From Acidimicrobiia bacterium (GTDB taxonomy: Bacteria > Actinomycetota > Acidimicrobiia > Acidimicrobiales > Bin134), in the NCBI GenBank assembly GCA_022826705.1, contig JAJDUJ010000009.1, positions 1-64,000 of the forward strand: a stretch of 64,000 bases of DNA. The letters are read 5' to 3'. Below, piece by piece: positions 15,987 to 24,758 of the stretch (its first letter is position 1; each line of letters starts with the position of its first letter). Below the pieces are notes generated by a model that was given only the letters and a program-made list of their open reading frames with translations, had not been told where the DNA came from and searched no databases. The position numbers and the translations under genes were made by a program.

Positions 15987-17177
15987 GTGAGCGACGGATC
16001 GGCTTCCAATCAGCCAACGGCCGACGATGTGATGGCCGTGCTGCGCGGGGTGATCGACCCCGAGTTGGGCACCGACATCGTTGAGTTGGGCATGGCGCGA
16101 GGCGCGGTGGTCAATCCCGACGGCCTCGTCGAGGTGACGGTGGCGCTCACTACCGCGGGATGTCCGCTGCGGGCCCAGATCCAGCGAGATGTCCGCAGCC
16201 GGGTGGGCGGGTTGCCCGGCGTGGAGAAGGTCAAGATCCACTGGAGCGAGCTGACCCAGGAGGAGAAAGCCGCGGCCATGGCCAAAGCCCGCTTCAACGT
16301 GGCCCAGAACGCTCCCGACACCGAAGTGCCCCCCACCGCCAAGGTGGTGATGGTGGCATCGGGCAAAGGCGGGGTGGGCAAATCCACCGTGACTGTGAAT
16401 CTGGCTGCCGAACTGGCCCGAAGAGGCATGCGGGTCGGGGTGATGGATGCCGATATCTGGGGCTACTCGGTGCCCCGAATGCTGGGAGTGGAAGGCCGTT
16501 TGGCGGGGGCGGAAGACGAGAAGAAGATCGTTCCCAATGAGAAACAAGTGGGCGATGGCACCTTGGAAGTGGTGTCGATGGGCTTCCTTGTCGACCGGGA
16601 GGAGACCGCGCTGATGTGGCGGGGGCTCATTCTGAACCGAGCGGTCCAGCACTTCCTTGAGGACGTGCGCTGGGGTCCGGTGGACTATCTGTTGATCGAC
16701 ATGCCGCCGGGCACCGGCGACGTGCAGATGGGCATCGCCAAAATGCTCCCTCAAGCCGAGATGGTGGTGGTGACCACCCCGGCTCGCAGTGCCCAGAAAG
16801 TGGCCACCCGGGTGGCCTCAATGGGGCGTTCCAACTATCTCCGGATCGCCGGGGTGATCGAGAACATGAGCGCGTTCGTGGCTCCCGATGGGGCGTCGTA
16901 CGAGATTTTCGGCCAAGGAGGCGGACAAGAGCTCGCCGACGAACTCGGTGTGCCCCTGCTTGGTCAGGTGCCCATCGACGGCGCCGTGGCCCCTGGCGGG
17001 GACGAGGGGGCGCCGGTGGTGCTGGAGGACGCCCTTGGTCCCGCGGGTGATGCGTTGCGAACCATTGCCGATCGGCTGTTGGAAGAGATCCCTCCGGTGG
17101 ATATGGCCTCTTGTACCGCTCGGATTTTCGAGGCCGCTGAAGAGGCCCTGGCCAAACTCGACATCGTCTCGTCGTAG
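15987..17177 (+). CDS. mrp: Mrp/ApbC-type Fe-S cluster carrier ATPase
   Basis: A 396-residue protein with an N-terminal MIP18/DUF59 domain (DDVMAVLRGVIDPELGTDIV) and a C-terminal ParA-like P-loop domain. The deviant Walker A SGKGGVGKSTVTVNLA is near residue 126, followed by MDADIWGYSVPRML and DYLLIDMPPGTGDVQ. Such proteins load Fe-S clusters onto targets. The GTG start at 15987 follows a TAGCAT box (15973-15978) and suits the DUF59 N-terminus; the frame extends upstream but without conserved sequence. The usual CxxC near the C-terminus is not obvious. fxsA follows after 21 bp. Confidence 0.93.
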   Translation: MSDGSASNQPTADDVMAVLRGVIDPELGTDIVELGMARGAVVNPDGLVEVTVALTTAGCPLRAQIQRDVRSRVGGLPGVEKVKIHWSELTQEEKAAAMAKARFNVAQNAPDTEVPPTAKVVMVASGKGGVGKSTVTVNLAAELARRGMRVGVMDADIWGYSVPRMLGVEGRLAGAEDEKKIVPNEKQVGDGTLEVVSMGFLVDREETALMWRGLILNRAVQHFLEDVRWGPVDYLLIDMPPGTGDVQMGIAKMLPQAEMVVVTTPARSAQKVATRVASMGRSNYLRIAGVIENMSAFVAPDGASYEIFGQGGGQELADELGVPLLGQVPIDGAVAPGGDEGAPVVLEDALGPAGDALRTIADRLLEEIPPVDMASCTARIFEAAEEALAKLDIVSS

Positions 17178-17198
17178 GACTCAGCAAAGGAACTCGCC

Positions 17199-17627
17199 GT
17201 GGTCGTCTGGTTGGTGCTCCTGTTCATTGCGGTGCCACTGGTGGAGCTGTATGTGATTGTGGAGACCGCCCGAAGCATCGGAACGCTGGAGACCATCGGC
17301 CTGTTGATCGTGGTGAGCGTGGTGGGAGCGTGGATGGTGAAGGCCCAGGGGCTGGCGGTGCTCTGGCGGGTCAGGAGCAAGCTGGCCGAGGGCGTGATGC
17401 CCGGCCGGGAGTTGGTGGACGGTGCCTTGGTGCTGCTGGCTGGGGCACTCATGCTCACCCCTGGATTCGTGACCGACGCGGTGGGCCTGCTCTTGTTGTT
17501 CCCCCCCACCCGAATGGCGATCCGCCCGTTCATTATCCGTCGTTTTCGCCATCGCGTGACCTACATCGGTCCCGAGGGCACTCGGCCGGGAACCATCCAC
17601 GACACCGATCTTGCCGATGGGGATTGA
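17199..17627 (+). CDS. fxsA: FxsA family membrane protein
   Basis: A 142-residue FxsA-type protein. Four hydrophobic segments span about residues 1-20, 28-48, 75-95 and 96-110. The family features LVELYVIVETARSIGTLETI and GALMLTPGFVTDAVGLLLL are present. In Escherichia coli FxsA affects phage F exclusion; its cellular role is not known. The GTG at 17199 follows an AAAGGAA ribosome-binding site. It is close behind mrp and 46 bp before selA on the same strand. Confidence 0.9.
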   Translation: MVVWLVLLFIAVPLVELYVIVETARSIGTLETIGLLIVVSVVGAWMVKAQGLAVLWRVRSKLAEGVMPGRELVDGALVLLAGALMLTPGFVTDAVGLLLLFPPTRMAIRPFIIRRFRHRVTYIGPEGTRPGTIHDTDLADGD

Positions 17628-17660
17628 CCGGCCACAGATGACGGCATACCGCTAGCGCCA

Positions 17661-17673
17661 TACGCTGAGACCC
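17661..17673 (+). promoter_or_regulatory. -10 box and leaderless start of selA
   Basis: TACGCT (17661-17666) lies seven bases before the GTG at 17674, and no Shine-Dalgarno is visible. This is the layout of actinobacterial leaderless transcripts and places the transcription start at or next to the start codon. The -35 is not clear. Confidence 0.5.
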
Positions 17674-18945
17674 GTGAGACCCCCTTCGGTGGATGCCCTG
17701 GCCCGGTCGTTGACCGACACCGGGCTTCCCCATCCCCTGCTGGTGGACGCCGCCCGGGCGGCTATCGCCGACGGCGACACAGAAGGGGTGGAGGAGCGGG
17801 CCCGTGCCCACGCTCACGCCGTGGCTCGGTCGCTGCTTCAGCCCGTGGTGAACGCCACCGGGGTCCTGCTGCACACCAACCTGGGACGGGCGCCGCTGGC
17901 CATCGCCGCCGACGCGGCCTATACCAACCTGGAACTGGATCTGTCCTCGGGCCGAAGGGGATCCCGCCACGCCCGTGCCGCGGCGCTGCTCGCCCGGCTG
18001 TGCGGCGCCGACGACGCCATCGTGGTGAACAATGGGGCGTCGGCAGTGCTGTTGGTGCTGGCCGCGTTAGCCGCCGGACGAGGAGCGGCGGTGTCGCGGG
18101 GCGAGTTGGTGGAGATCGGCGGCGGGTTCCGGGTTCCAGAGGTCATGGAGCAGTCGGGGGCGCGGCTTGTGGAGGTGGGTACCACCAACCGCACTCGCAT
18201 GGCCGACTTCGCATCGGCCGTGGAGAATCCGGCCAACGACACCGCGCTCGCTCTCAAGGTGCACCAGTCGAACTACCGCATCGTGGGGTTCACCGAACAT
18301 GTGACCGTGGCCGAGATGGCCTCTCTCTCCGTCCCGGTAGTGGCCGACATCGGATCGGGATTGGTGGATGCCGCCTGCCCGTGGCTGGCCGACGGCCCCC
18401 CAGCGTGGCTGGCCGGCGAGCCCGCGGCCCGCCAGACCCTGGCCGACGGGGCGGCGCTGGTGGTGTTTTCGGGCGACAAGCTGTTCGGCGGTCCCCAAGC
18501 AGGGATCATCGCCGGGCGAGCCGACCTGGTGAGCCAATGCGCTCGACACCCCCTGGCCCGCGCGCTGCGACCGGGAAGCCTGGTGCTGAACGCCCTTCAA
18601 CAGGTGGCCTTGGCCTATTTGCGGCGAGACGGACAGGCCATCGAATTCTGGCGAATGGCGTCGCTGACCACCGCCGAGCTGGAACGCCGGGCCCACGCGG
18701 TGGTCGCCGAATCGGAGGCGGGCGAGGTGTCCAAGATGGCATCAGTGCCCGGCGGCGGCACGCTTCCCGGCACCGAGATCGACTCGCTCGGTGTGGTGTT
18801 GGACGGCGATCACACGGCTCTCCTGCGTGCCGGGTCACCCCCGATCATCGCCCGAGTGAGCGACCACCGCACTTGGCTTGACCTGAGGACGGTGGCTCCT
18901 GACGACGACCAGTACTTGATCGCCGCTCTGAAAGCCCTTGGGTGA
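17674..18945 (+). CDS. selA: L-seryl-tRNA(Sec) selenium transferase
   Basis: A 423-residue PLP enzyme converting Ser-tRNA(Sec) to Sec-tRNA(Sec) with selenophosphate. The N-terminal domain (RPPSVDALARSLTDTGLPHP) recognises the tRNA. The motif VVNATGVLLHTNLGRAPL and the PLP-lysine region FSGDKLFGGPQAGII (Lys near 269) are present. The length is slightly below the usual 460. selB overlaps its stop by four bases (GTGA), so they are translationally coupled, and selC is at 2.7 kb. No selD is present in this window. Confidence 0.96.
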   Translation: MRPPSVDALARSLTDTGLPHPLLVDAARAAIADGDTEGVEERARAHAHAVARSLLQPVVNATGVLLHTNLGRAPLAIAADAAYTNLELDLSSGRRGSRHARAAALLARLCGADDAIVVNNGASAVLLVLAALAAGRGAAVSRGELVEIGGGFRVPEVMEQSGARLVEVGTTNRTRMADFASAVENPANDTALALKVHQSNYRIVGFTEHVTVAEMASLSVPVVADIGSGLVDAACPWLADGPPAWLAGEPAARQTLADGAALVVFSGDKLFGGPQAGIIAGRADLVSQCARHPLARALRPGSLVLNALQQVALAYLRRDGQAIEFWRMASLTTAELERRAHAVVAESEAGEVSKMASVPGGGTLPGTEIDSLGVVLDGDHTALLRAGSPPIIARVSDHRTWLDLRTVAPDDDQYLIAALKALG

Positions 18946-20660
18946 GCATCGCCATCTCCACCGCCGGCCATGTGGACCACGGGAAGTCCACGCTGGTGGA
19001 GGCGCTCACCGGGGTTGACCCCGACCGGTTTGCCGAGGAGAAGGCTCGAGGGTTGACCATCGACCTGGGCTTCGGCTCCGCGCCGTTGCCTTCGGGCCGG
19101 TCGGTATCGATCATCGACGTTCCCGGCCATGAGCGGTTCATCCGCAACATGCTGGCCGGGGTGGGCGCAGTGGATGCCTGCCTGTTTGTGATCGCGGCCA
19201 ACGAAGGGTGGATGCCCCAGTCGGAAGAGCACCTCCGCATCCTGGAACTGCTGGGGGTGTCGCACGGATTGATTGCCCTGACCAAGGTGGGATTGTGCGA
19301 TCCCGACATCGTCGAGCTGGCTCGTTTGGAGGTGGAAGAGCGAGTCGAGGACACATTCTTGGCCGGTGCGCCGATGGTGGAAACCGACGTGGTGGATGGT
19401 TTGGGCATTGATGAGCTCCGCGCCGGGTTGGACGATTTGGTGGATCGAACCCCCGCGGCTGCCGACCAGCGCCGTCCCCGGCTGTGGGTAGACCGGGCGT
19501 TCGCCGCCCGAGGGGCAGGCACGGTGGTGACCGGCACCCTCACCGGCGGGCAAATCCGAGTGGACGACGAGTTGGAATTGCGGCCCAAGGGCGCGGCGGT
19601 GCGAATCCGGGCGTTGCAGAGCCACCACAGTCAGCGCACCAAAATCGGTCCGGGCAACCGGGTGGCGGTCAACTTGTCGGGCGTCGGCCACCAAGAGGTC
19701 GCCCGTGGCGATGTGCTCGTCCGGGCCGGACAGTGGCATCTCACCAATCGGTTCGACGCTTCTTTGACCGTGTTGAGCACCCTGGACCACGAAGTATCCC
19801 GCCGAGGGGCCCACGCCGTTTATGTGGGCGCGTGCGAGCTGCCGGCCCGAATGCGCATCCTCGGGCTTGAGGCGCTGTCGCCGGGCGAAGCCGGACTGGT
19901 GCGGTTGCATCTCCCCCGCCGGCTACCGCTGCTACCCGGAGACCGCTTCGTCTTGCGGGAGAGCGGCCGGGCCGAGACCATCGGGGGCGGCACCGTTCTC
20001 GATGTCGATCCGGTGCTACCCGCTTCGAAGGCCAAGCCCGACCTGTCCGTTGATCGAGTGGTGGCCGAGCGGGGATGGGTAGAGGCTGATCAACTGGCTC
20101 TGCTGACCGGGCAGCGGCGAGAGCCCGATGTCGACCGGTGGGTGGTGAGCGCGACCGTGCTGGAGGATGCGCTGACTCGGCTTCGGAACGCGGTGAAAGA
20201 CGCTGGTCCGCTTGGGTTGGACATCGCCGGATTGGATGAACGAGATCGAGCGGTGCTCAGTCTCATGGAGGACATGGCGACTGAGGGAGGCCGAGTACGC
20301 CTCGTCGGCCAGTCGGACCCGTTCGAGAATCACCGGTACACCGCGGCACTGGAAGCGGCGCCGTTCACCCCGCCCGACCCCGAAGCCGTGGGCGTGGACC
20401 GGAGCGAAGTGCGGGAGTTGGTGAAGCGAGGCTTGATTGTGGAACAAGATGGGGTGTTCTTTGCCGCCGCAGCAGTGCAGGAGGCTCAATCGGTGCTGGC
20501 CGAGATGTTGGCATCCCAGCCTGACGGGGTCACGGTGGCCGAAGTGCGAGAACGCTTGGCCACCACGCGCAAGTACGCCCTGCCGCTGCTGGCATGGATG
20601 GACGGGCATGGTGTGACCCGCCGAAGAGGTGATGTGAGAATCCCCGGCCCCCGCCTATGA
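18942..20660 (+). CDS. selB: Selenocysteine-specific elongation factor
   Basis: A 572-residue translational GTPase that carries Sec-tRNA(Sec) to UGA codons placed near a SECIS hairpin. The G1 motif GHVDHGKSTLVEAL, a G3 DVPGHERFIRNML and the G4-like region (ALTKVG) are visible in the first 140 residues. Domains II-III follow (GAGTVVTGTLTGGQI, RAGQWHL). The C-terminal winged helices that bind the SECIS RNA cover about residues 370-572. The protein is slightly short compared with E. coli SelB. The GTG start overlaps the selA stop. Confidence 0.96.
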   Translation: MSIAISTAGHVDHGKSTLVEALTGVDPDRFAEEKARGLTIDLGFGSAPLPSGRSVSIIDVPGHERFIRNMLAGVGAVDACLFVIAANEGWMPQSEEHLRILELLGVSHGLIALTKVGLCDPDIVELARLEVEERVEDTFLAGAPMVETDVVDGLGIDELRAGLDDLVDRTPAAADQRRPRLWVDRAFAARGAGTVVTGTLTGGQIRVDDELELRPKGAAVRIRALQSHHSQRTKIGPGNRVAVNLSGVGHQEVARGDVLVRAGQWHLTNRFDASLTVLSTLDHEVSRRGAHAVYVGACELPARMRILGLEALSPGEAGLVRLHLPRRLPLLPGDRFVLRESGRAETIGGGTVLDVDPVLPASKAKPDLSVDRVVAERGWVEADQLALLTGQRREPDVDRWVVSATVLEDALTRLRNAVKDAGPLGLDIAGLDERDRAVLSLMEDMATEGGRVRLVGQSDPFENHRYTAALEAAPFTPPDPEAVGVDRSEVRELVKRGLIVEQDGVFFAAAAVQEAQSVLAEMLASQPDGVTVAEVRERLATTRKYALPLLAWMDGHGVTRRRGDVRIPGPRL

Positions 20661-20685
20661 GGATGTGATCAGATCAACGGTGTGA

Positions 20686-20949
20686 TCAGTTCCGGCGGCC
20701 GTTGAGGATCTCCCGGCGCTCCAATTCGTTCAGACCGCCCCAGATGCCGTGTTGCTCGCGAATTTCCAGGGCATATTCGCGACATTCGTCAATGACACTG
20801 CATTCCTCGCAGATGGCCTTCGCCCGACTTTCCCGCTCGAGCTTCTCTTCTTTGCGCTCAAAAGAGGGGGGCGGGAAGAAGACAGCCGCGTGCGGTCCAC
20901 GGCAGGCTGCCTTGACTTGCCAGGCCCTTTCACTGGTAACAGCGCTCAC
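20686..20949 (-). CDS. WhiB-family Fe-S transcription factor
   Basis: An 87-residue WhiB-like protein, a family restricted to Actinobacteria and their phages. The four cluster cysteines are Cys16, Cys47, Cys50 and Cys56, in ACRGP, CEEC and ECREYA. The beta-turn GIWGG (residues 68-72) and the basic tail ELERREILNGRRN follow. Such proteins bind a [4Fe-4S] cluster and the primary sigma factor to control development or redox genes. It is a stand-alone gene between selB and nfeD, convergent with selB. Confidence 0.95.
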   Translation of the reverse strand: MSAVTSERAWQVKAACRGPHAAVFFPPPSFERKEEKLERESRAKAICEECSVIDECREYALEIREQHGIWGGLNELERREILNGRRN

Positions 20950-21048
20950 TCTTGCCTACCCCCTTTTGGCGGACCTTATAGGCGAAGTTGGCCGCGCACA
21001 AGATGAGGACAAAGCAATCGAAGATCACTTTTGGCTGATTTTCGGGCT

Positions 21049-22455
21049 TCAGGACGGCCCGGAGTCCTTTCGGCGGGGCTCTCGGTAGTCACGAGCGGCG
21101 CCCTCCAAAGGCTCCACTTCCAGCCACAAACCGTCTATTTCAGCCACTCTGACCTCGTCACCAGCGGTTACCGGCGTTGCCCGGTTGGCTCGAGCCCGCC
21201 ACAGGGCACCGCGAATTCGCACCACCCCGTCGGGGGAGACGTCTTCGACGACCTCTCCCCGTTCACCGATCATCCATTCCCGGCCAATGGTGGGCGTGGA
21301 AAAGCGGGTGCGCACCATCGACGGCATCCCCGAGAACATGGCCACCGCCACCGCCCCGGTCATCACCACCATGGGAATCCACGACATGGACACGCCGTCG
21401 TAGAGCCACCATGTTCCCGCCGCGAACATGACCAGTCCAGCGCCGGTCCAAAACCGGGGAACCGAGGTTTGGATGTCGATGCCGAACGCCACCATCGATA
21501 ACCCCAACAGGACCAATGCCCAAGTGTTGTGGGGCAGCACGGAGAGTCCGTAGCCGGCCAAGATGAACAGCACTGCGCCCACGACTCCGGCAACTCCGAT
21601 TCCCGCGGTGAAGAACTCGAACAGCATCAGGCCCATGCCGATGCTCAGCAGCAGATAGGCCACCGGGGGACTGGCCACGGTGTGGAACAACTGGTGGGCG
21701 AGCGACAAACCTCGGAACTGAACCTGGGTAATCGGCTCCAGGCGAGGTTGGCCGTCCACATTGACCAAGTTGGACACGAAGCCGAGATGGTCGAGGTCCA
21801 CCAGGAAGTCGCCGATGAGCGGCGCCACGCACTGTTCTTCTTGGGGGGGAACCCGCACGTTTTGGGGGTCGAAGGGGATGCCAGCCTCGTTGTACCGATC
21901 TCTAAGATCGTCGATGGTGAGGGGCTCACAGGCGATCACCCCCTCGGAGATGAGCTGTCGCCAACCGAGTTTCTGGTCTCGGATCAGGTCTTGGTTGGCC
22001 CAGGCGACGGGATAGTCGGCCAGCATCGGAAGCGGGGGGCCAAGATCACCCACGCCGGTGCCGGGGGCTATGCCCACCTCATCGGCAGTAGCGAAGAGCT
22101 GGGCGACTCTGCCTTCCAGAGAAGCACCGTTCGGGCCGACCCAAACCGCGATTGGCACCGGCGAGGTGGCAATGGCATCAGCCAGTTCTCCCAGGCGCTC
22201 GTCAGAAACCACCGAGCGGTTGCTGTCGACTCTGAAAACCAGAAGAGTGGCACCCGCGTTGGCAGCATCGGCCACCGTGTCCTCAATGAGCTCGGCCATG
22301 ACCGGGTCCAATAGGCCGGTGACCTCGACTACCACGGCCACACCGGGATCAGCAGGATCGCTGGACACCGCCGCACTGGCCGTCGAGCCGAACTGAGCCA
22401 ACACTGCGCCTCCGACGAGGCAGGCAGCAGCCAACTTCAACCGCGGGGTTCGCAC
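21049..22455 (-). CDS. NfeD/ClpP-class membrane serine protease-like protein
   Basis: A 468-residue protein with an N-terminal signal peptide (ACLVGGAVLAQFGSTASA), a ClpP/SppA-like domain to about residue 200, four to five transmembrane segments (VASPPVAYLLLSIGMGLML onward) and a C-terminal NfeD OB-fold (GERGEVVEDVSPDGVVRIRG). In canonical members the catalytic Ser sits in an SAG motif; here the region reads GPNGASLEGRVAQLFATADE, so the serine is present in an altered context. It may act with a stomatin/SPFH partner, which is not encoded here. A STAS gene is just upstream on the same strand. Confidence 0.85.
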   Translation of the reverse strand: MRTPRLKLAAACLVGGAVLAQFGSTASAAVSSDPADPGVAVVVEVTGLLDPVMAELIEDTVADAANAGATLLVFRVDSNRSVVSDERLGELADAIATSPVPIAVWVGPNGASLEGRVAQLFATADEVGIAPGTGVGDLGPPLPMLADYPVAWANQDLIRDQKLGWRQLISEGVIACEPLTIDDLRDRYNEAGIPFDPQNVRVPPQEEQCVAPLIGDFLVDLDHLGFVSNLVNVDGQPRLEPITQVQFRGLSLAHQLFHTVASPPVAYLLLSIGMGLMLFEFFTAGIGVAGVVGAVLFILAGYGLSVLPHNTWALVLLGLSMVAFGIDIQTSVPRFWTGAGLVMFAAGTWWLYDGVSMSWIPMVVMTGAVAVAMFSGMPSMVRTRFSTPTIGREWMIGERGEVVEDVSPDGVVRIRGALWRARANRATPVTAGDEVRVAEIDGLWLEVEPLEGAARDYREPRRKDSGPS

Positions 22456-22463
22456 TGTTGGAT

Positions 22464-22820
22464 CTACAACGCCTCAGGTGATTCGTCGCTGAGCAGTGAG
22501 GCCAGCGCTTCTTCAGGGGTCTCAGCCACGGGAACAATCCGGTCGAAGCCGGTGGTATGCAGCAGCCGGGCCAGGGCCCCTTCACCGCAGGCCACGACAA
22601 CCTCACCGTCGGAATCGCGGATCCGACGAATGCCGCCGATCAGTGCCCCCAAACCAGCGGAGTCCATGAACGGGACCGACCCCAAGTCGATGAGCAGGCG
22701 GGGTTCAAGGGCCAAGTCGCCGATCCGCTCCCGAAATTGGGCCACGGTGTAGGCGTCGATCTCACCACTGGGGCGAAGCACCGTGTGAGTGTCTAGATTT
22801 TCGACGTCGATCTCGAGCAA
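22464..22820 (-). CDS. STAS-domain anti-sigma factor antagonist
   Basis: A 118-residue SpoIIAA/RsbV-type protein. The phosphorylatable serine is Ser54 in MDSAGLGALIGGIRRI. Dephosphorylated antagonists free a sigma factor from its anti-sigma kinase. The start is TTG at 22820, preceded by a strong AGGGGAGG ribosome-binding site at normal spacing; no ATG or GTG fits better. It lies 8 bp upstream of the NfeD gene on the minus strand, so the two are probably co-transcribed. A second STAS protein with a kinase partner is encoded at 36.1 kb. Confidence 0.9.
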   Translation of the reverse strand: MLEIDVENLDTHTVLRPSGEIDAYTVAQFRERIGDLALEPRLLIDLGSVPFMDSAGLGALIGGIRRIRDSDGEVVVACGEGALARLLHTTGFDRIVPVAETPEEALASLLSDESPEAL

Positions 22821-22966
22821 TGCGCCTCCCCTTGACCGCCCCTGATGCTAACGCGACACAGCCCGAATGCCATCGCCAAACCTCGCAGGCCCACGCCATG
22901 GTCCGACAGTCCCAGCCACATTTCCCCAGCACGCTGTGGCGATATCGATTTGGATACCATCGTGGT

Positions 22967-23332
22967 GTGACCCACGTGCTCTTGGCCACTGACAGCGATT
23001 CCGTGTTCAACGCGGTAGATGCTGCTTTGGGCAGTGATGCCTCCGAGATCAGCAGGGTGCGGGCGGGGGTGGAAGTGCTGAACGCGGTGCGGGAGCAGGA
23101 GCCGGACGTGGTGATCTGCGATCTTCAGATCGGGAATATGGGGGGGATGGCGACTTGCCTGGATCTGCGTTTGGAGGCGGAGATGGGGCGGGCGCCGGAG
23201 ACTCGGGTTTTGATGTTGCTGGATCGTGAGGCTGATGTATATCTGGCGAAGCAGGCCAGGTCGGATGGGTGGATTGTTAAGCCGTTGGATGCGGTGAGTG
23301 TGCAACGGGCGGTATTAGCTGTTTTGGGCTAA
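22967..23332 (+). CDS. Single-domain response regulator (CheY-like receiver)
   Basis: A 121-residue receiver domain with no output domain. The phosphoacceptor is Asp52 in VVICDLQIGNMGG. The Thr/Ser position (VLMLLD) and the conserved Lys in WIVKPLDAVSV are present, though the acidic pair near the N-terminus reads LLATDSDS. The start is placed at GTG 22967 because the first beta-strand (VTHVLLATD) begins there; an upstream extension is not receiver-like. It is divergent from the STAS gene, and tRNA-Pro follows. Confidence 0.85.
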   Translation: MTHVLLATDSDSVFNAVDAALGSDASEISRVRAGVEVLNAVREQEPDVVICDLQIGNMGGMATCLDLRLEAEMGRAPETRVLMLLDREADVYLAKQARSDGWIVKPLDAVSVQRAVLAVLG

Positions 23333-23351
23333 GCCGATATATTTGAACGTA

Positions 23352-23425
<74 letters not shown>

Positions 23426-23471
23426 CCCAGGGTTTTCGCCCCTTGGCTAGTGTTTTGCCAAAGGGGGCGTC

Positions 23472-24758
23472 ATGAGTAAGCGCTATTTGGTTATTTCCTC
23501 GGACTGCCATGCGGGGCTGCCGAATTTGGAGTATCGGGACTATTTGGAATCGAAGCACCACGCTGCTTTCGACGACTTCTTGGCGCGGCGGGAGGCGATC
23601 CGCAACCAGGGCAACATCATGGGTAACGCCGAGTTCGAAGAAGAGTGGTTCGGCGAGAACGAGGAGGGGTTGCGAGGGGCTTGGAACGCAGCCCGACGTG
23701 ATGCCGAATTGGACGGAGACGGTGTCGCCGGCGAGGTGATCTTTCCCGATGCTGATGCAGTGACCGGGGGTGCTTCGGCGCCGTTTGGAGCCGGGCTGGG
23801 CATGTCGTTTGCCGAAGACCCCGAGCTGTTGATGGCGGGGGCTCGGGCCCACAACCGGTGGTTGGCCGAACTGTGTGCCGACAGCCCTGAGCGTCGGGCC
23901 GGAGTGGCGGTGGTGCCGATCATCGACGACGTAGACGCTGCGGTTGGCGAGATCTCCCGAGCCCGGGGGTCGGGGCTTCGGGGTGGAATTCTCATCGCCT
24001 CCATGTGGAACGAGGGCCCGGGCTACCACGAGCGCCGCTACGACCCGGTATGGGCTGCCTGTCAGGACCTGGAGATGCCGGTTCACACCCACTCAGGGGC
24101 CGCCCCTCGCAGCGACTACGGCACGGGTCCGGGTTTCATTGGCATGTACGTGGCCGAAGTGCGGTGGTGGACCACCCGTCCGCTGTGGTTCTTGCTGTAT
24201 TCCGGCGTGTTCGAACGGTATCCAGGGCTGCGCTATGCAGTCACTGAGTGCGGCTGTTTCTGGGCCGCCGACATGCTCTGGACGATGGATGCCACCTATT
24301 CCCGGGAGCACGGCGGTGCGCAGAAGCTGGCCGCCGATGCCTACGGTCATCTGAGCCTGCGGCCCAGCGATTACTTCGATCGCAACTGCGCCATCGGGGC
24401 GGCCAGCACCAAGCGGCGGGAGCTGGCTAGGCGGTTCGAGATCGGCGTGGGCAACATCATGTGGGGCAACGACTTTCCCCACCCCGAAGGCACGTGGCCG
24501 CACACTCGCAAGGCCTTGGCCGAGACGTTCTGGGACATTCCGGCTTACGACTCAGCGGCCATTCTGGGTTTGAACGCCGCAGAGTTCTACGGCTTCGACA
24601 CCGAGGCGCTGGCGCCGCTGGTCGAGCAGATCGGCCCGACTCCCGAGGAGTTGGGGCAATCCGATCCCGCCGAGGCTGAAGAAAAATGGGAGGCGCTCGC
24701 CAGGGCGGGACGGCCGTGGATTACTGGAGTTGAGGCGGTGCCTCTGTCGATGGACTAA
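23472..24758 (+). CDS. Amidohydrolase-2 family metal-dependent hydrolase
   Basis: A 428-residue TIM-barrel hydrolase of the ACMSD/amidohydrolase-2 superfamily, which decarboxylates or hydrolyses aromatic or carboxylic substrates. It opens YLVISSDCHAGLPNLEYRDY, with the DxH-type metal site. Other conserved blocks are VHTHSGAAP (metal-binding His), VTECGCFWAADML and GNDFPHPEGTWP near the C-terminus. An AAGGGGG ribosome-binding site precedes ATG 23472. The 3' end overlaps the convergent SDR by 38 bp. Two paralogues are at 26.9 and 53.9 kb. The substrate is unknown. Confidence 0.88.
   Translation: MSKRYLVISSDCHAGLPNLEYRDYLESKHHAAFDDFLARREAIRNQGNIMGNAEFEEEWFGENEEGLRGAWNAARRDAELDGDGVAGEVIFPDADAVTGGASAPFGAGLGMSFAEDPELLMAGARAHNRWLAELCADSPERRAGVAVVPIIDDVDAAVGEISRARGSGLRGGILIASMWNEGPGYHERRYDPVWAACQDLEMPVHTHSGAAPRSDYGTGPGFIGMYVAEVRWWTTRPLWFLLYSGVFERYPGLRYAVTECGCFWAADMLWTMDATYSREHGGAQKLAADAYGHLSLRPSDYFDRNCAIGAASTKRRELARRFEIGVGNIMWGNDFPHPEGTWPHTRKALAETFWDIPAYDSAAILGLNAAEFYGFDTEALAPLVEQIGPTPEELGQSDPAEAEEKWEALARAGRPWITGVEAVPLSMD

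Noticed and set aside
22820-22966. Extension of the receiver protein by 49 residues
   Set aside because: The sequence is not receiver-like and overlaps the divergent STAS promoter; GTG 22967 starts the first beta-strand.
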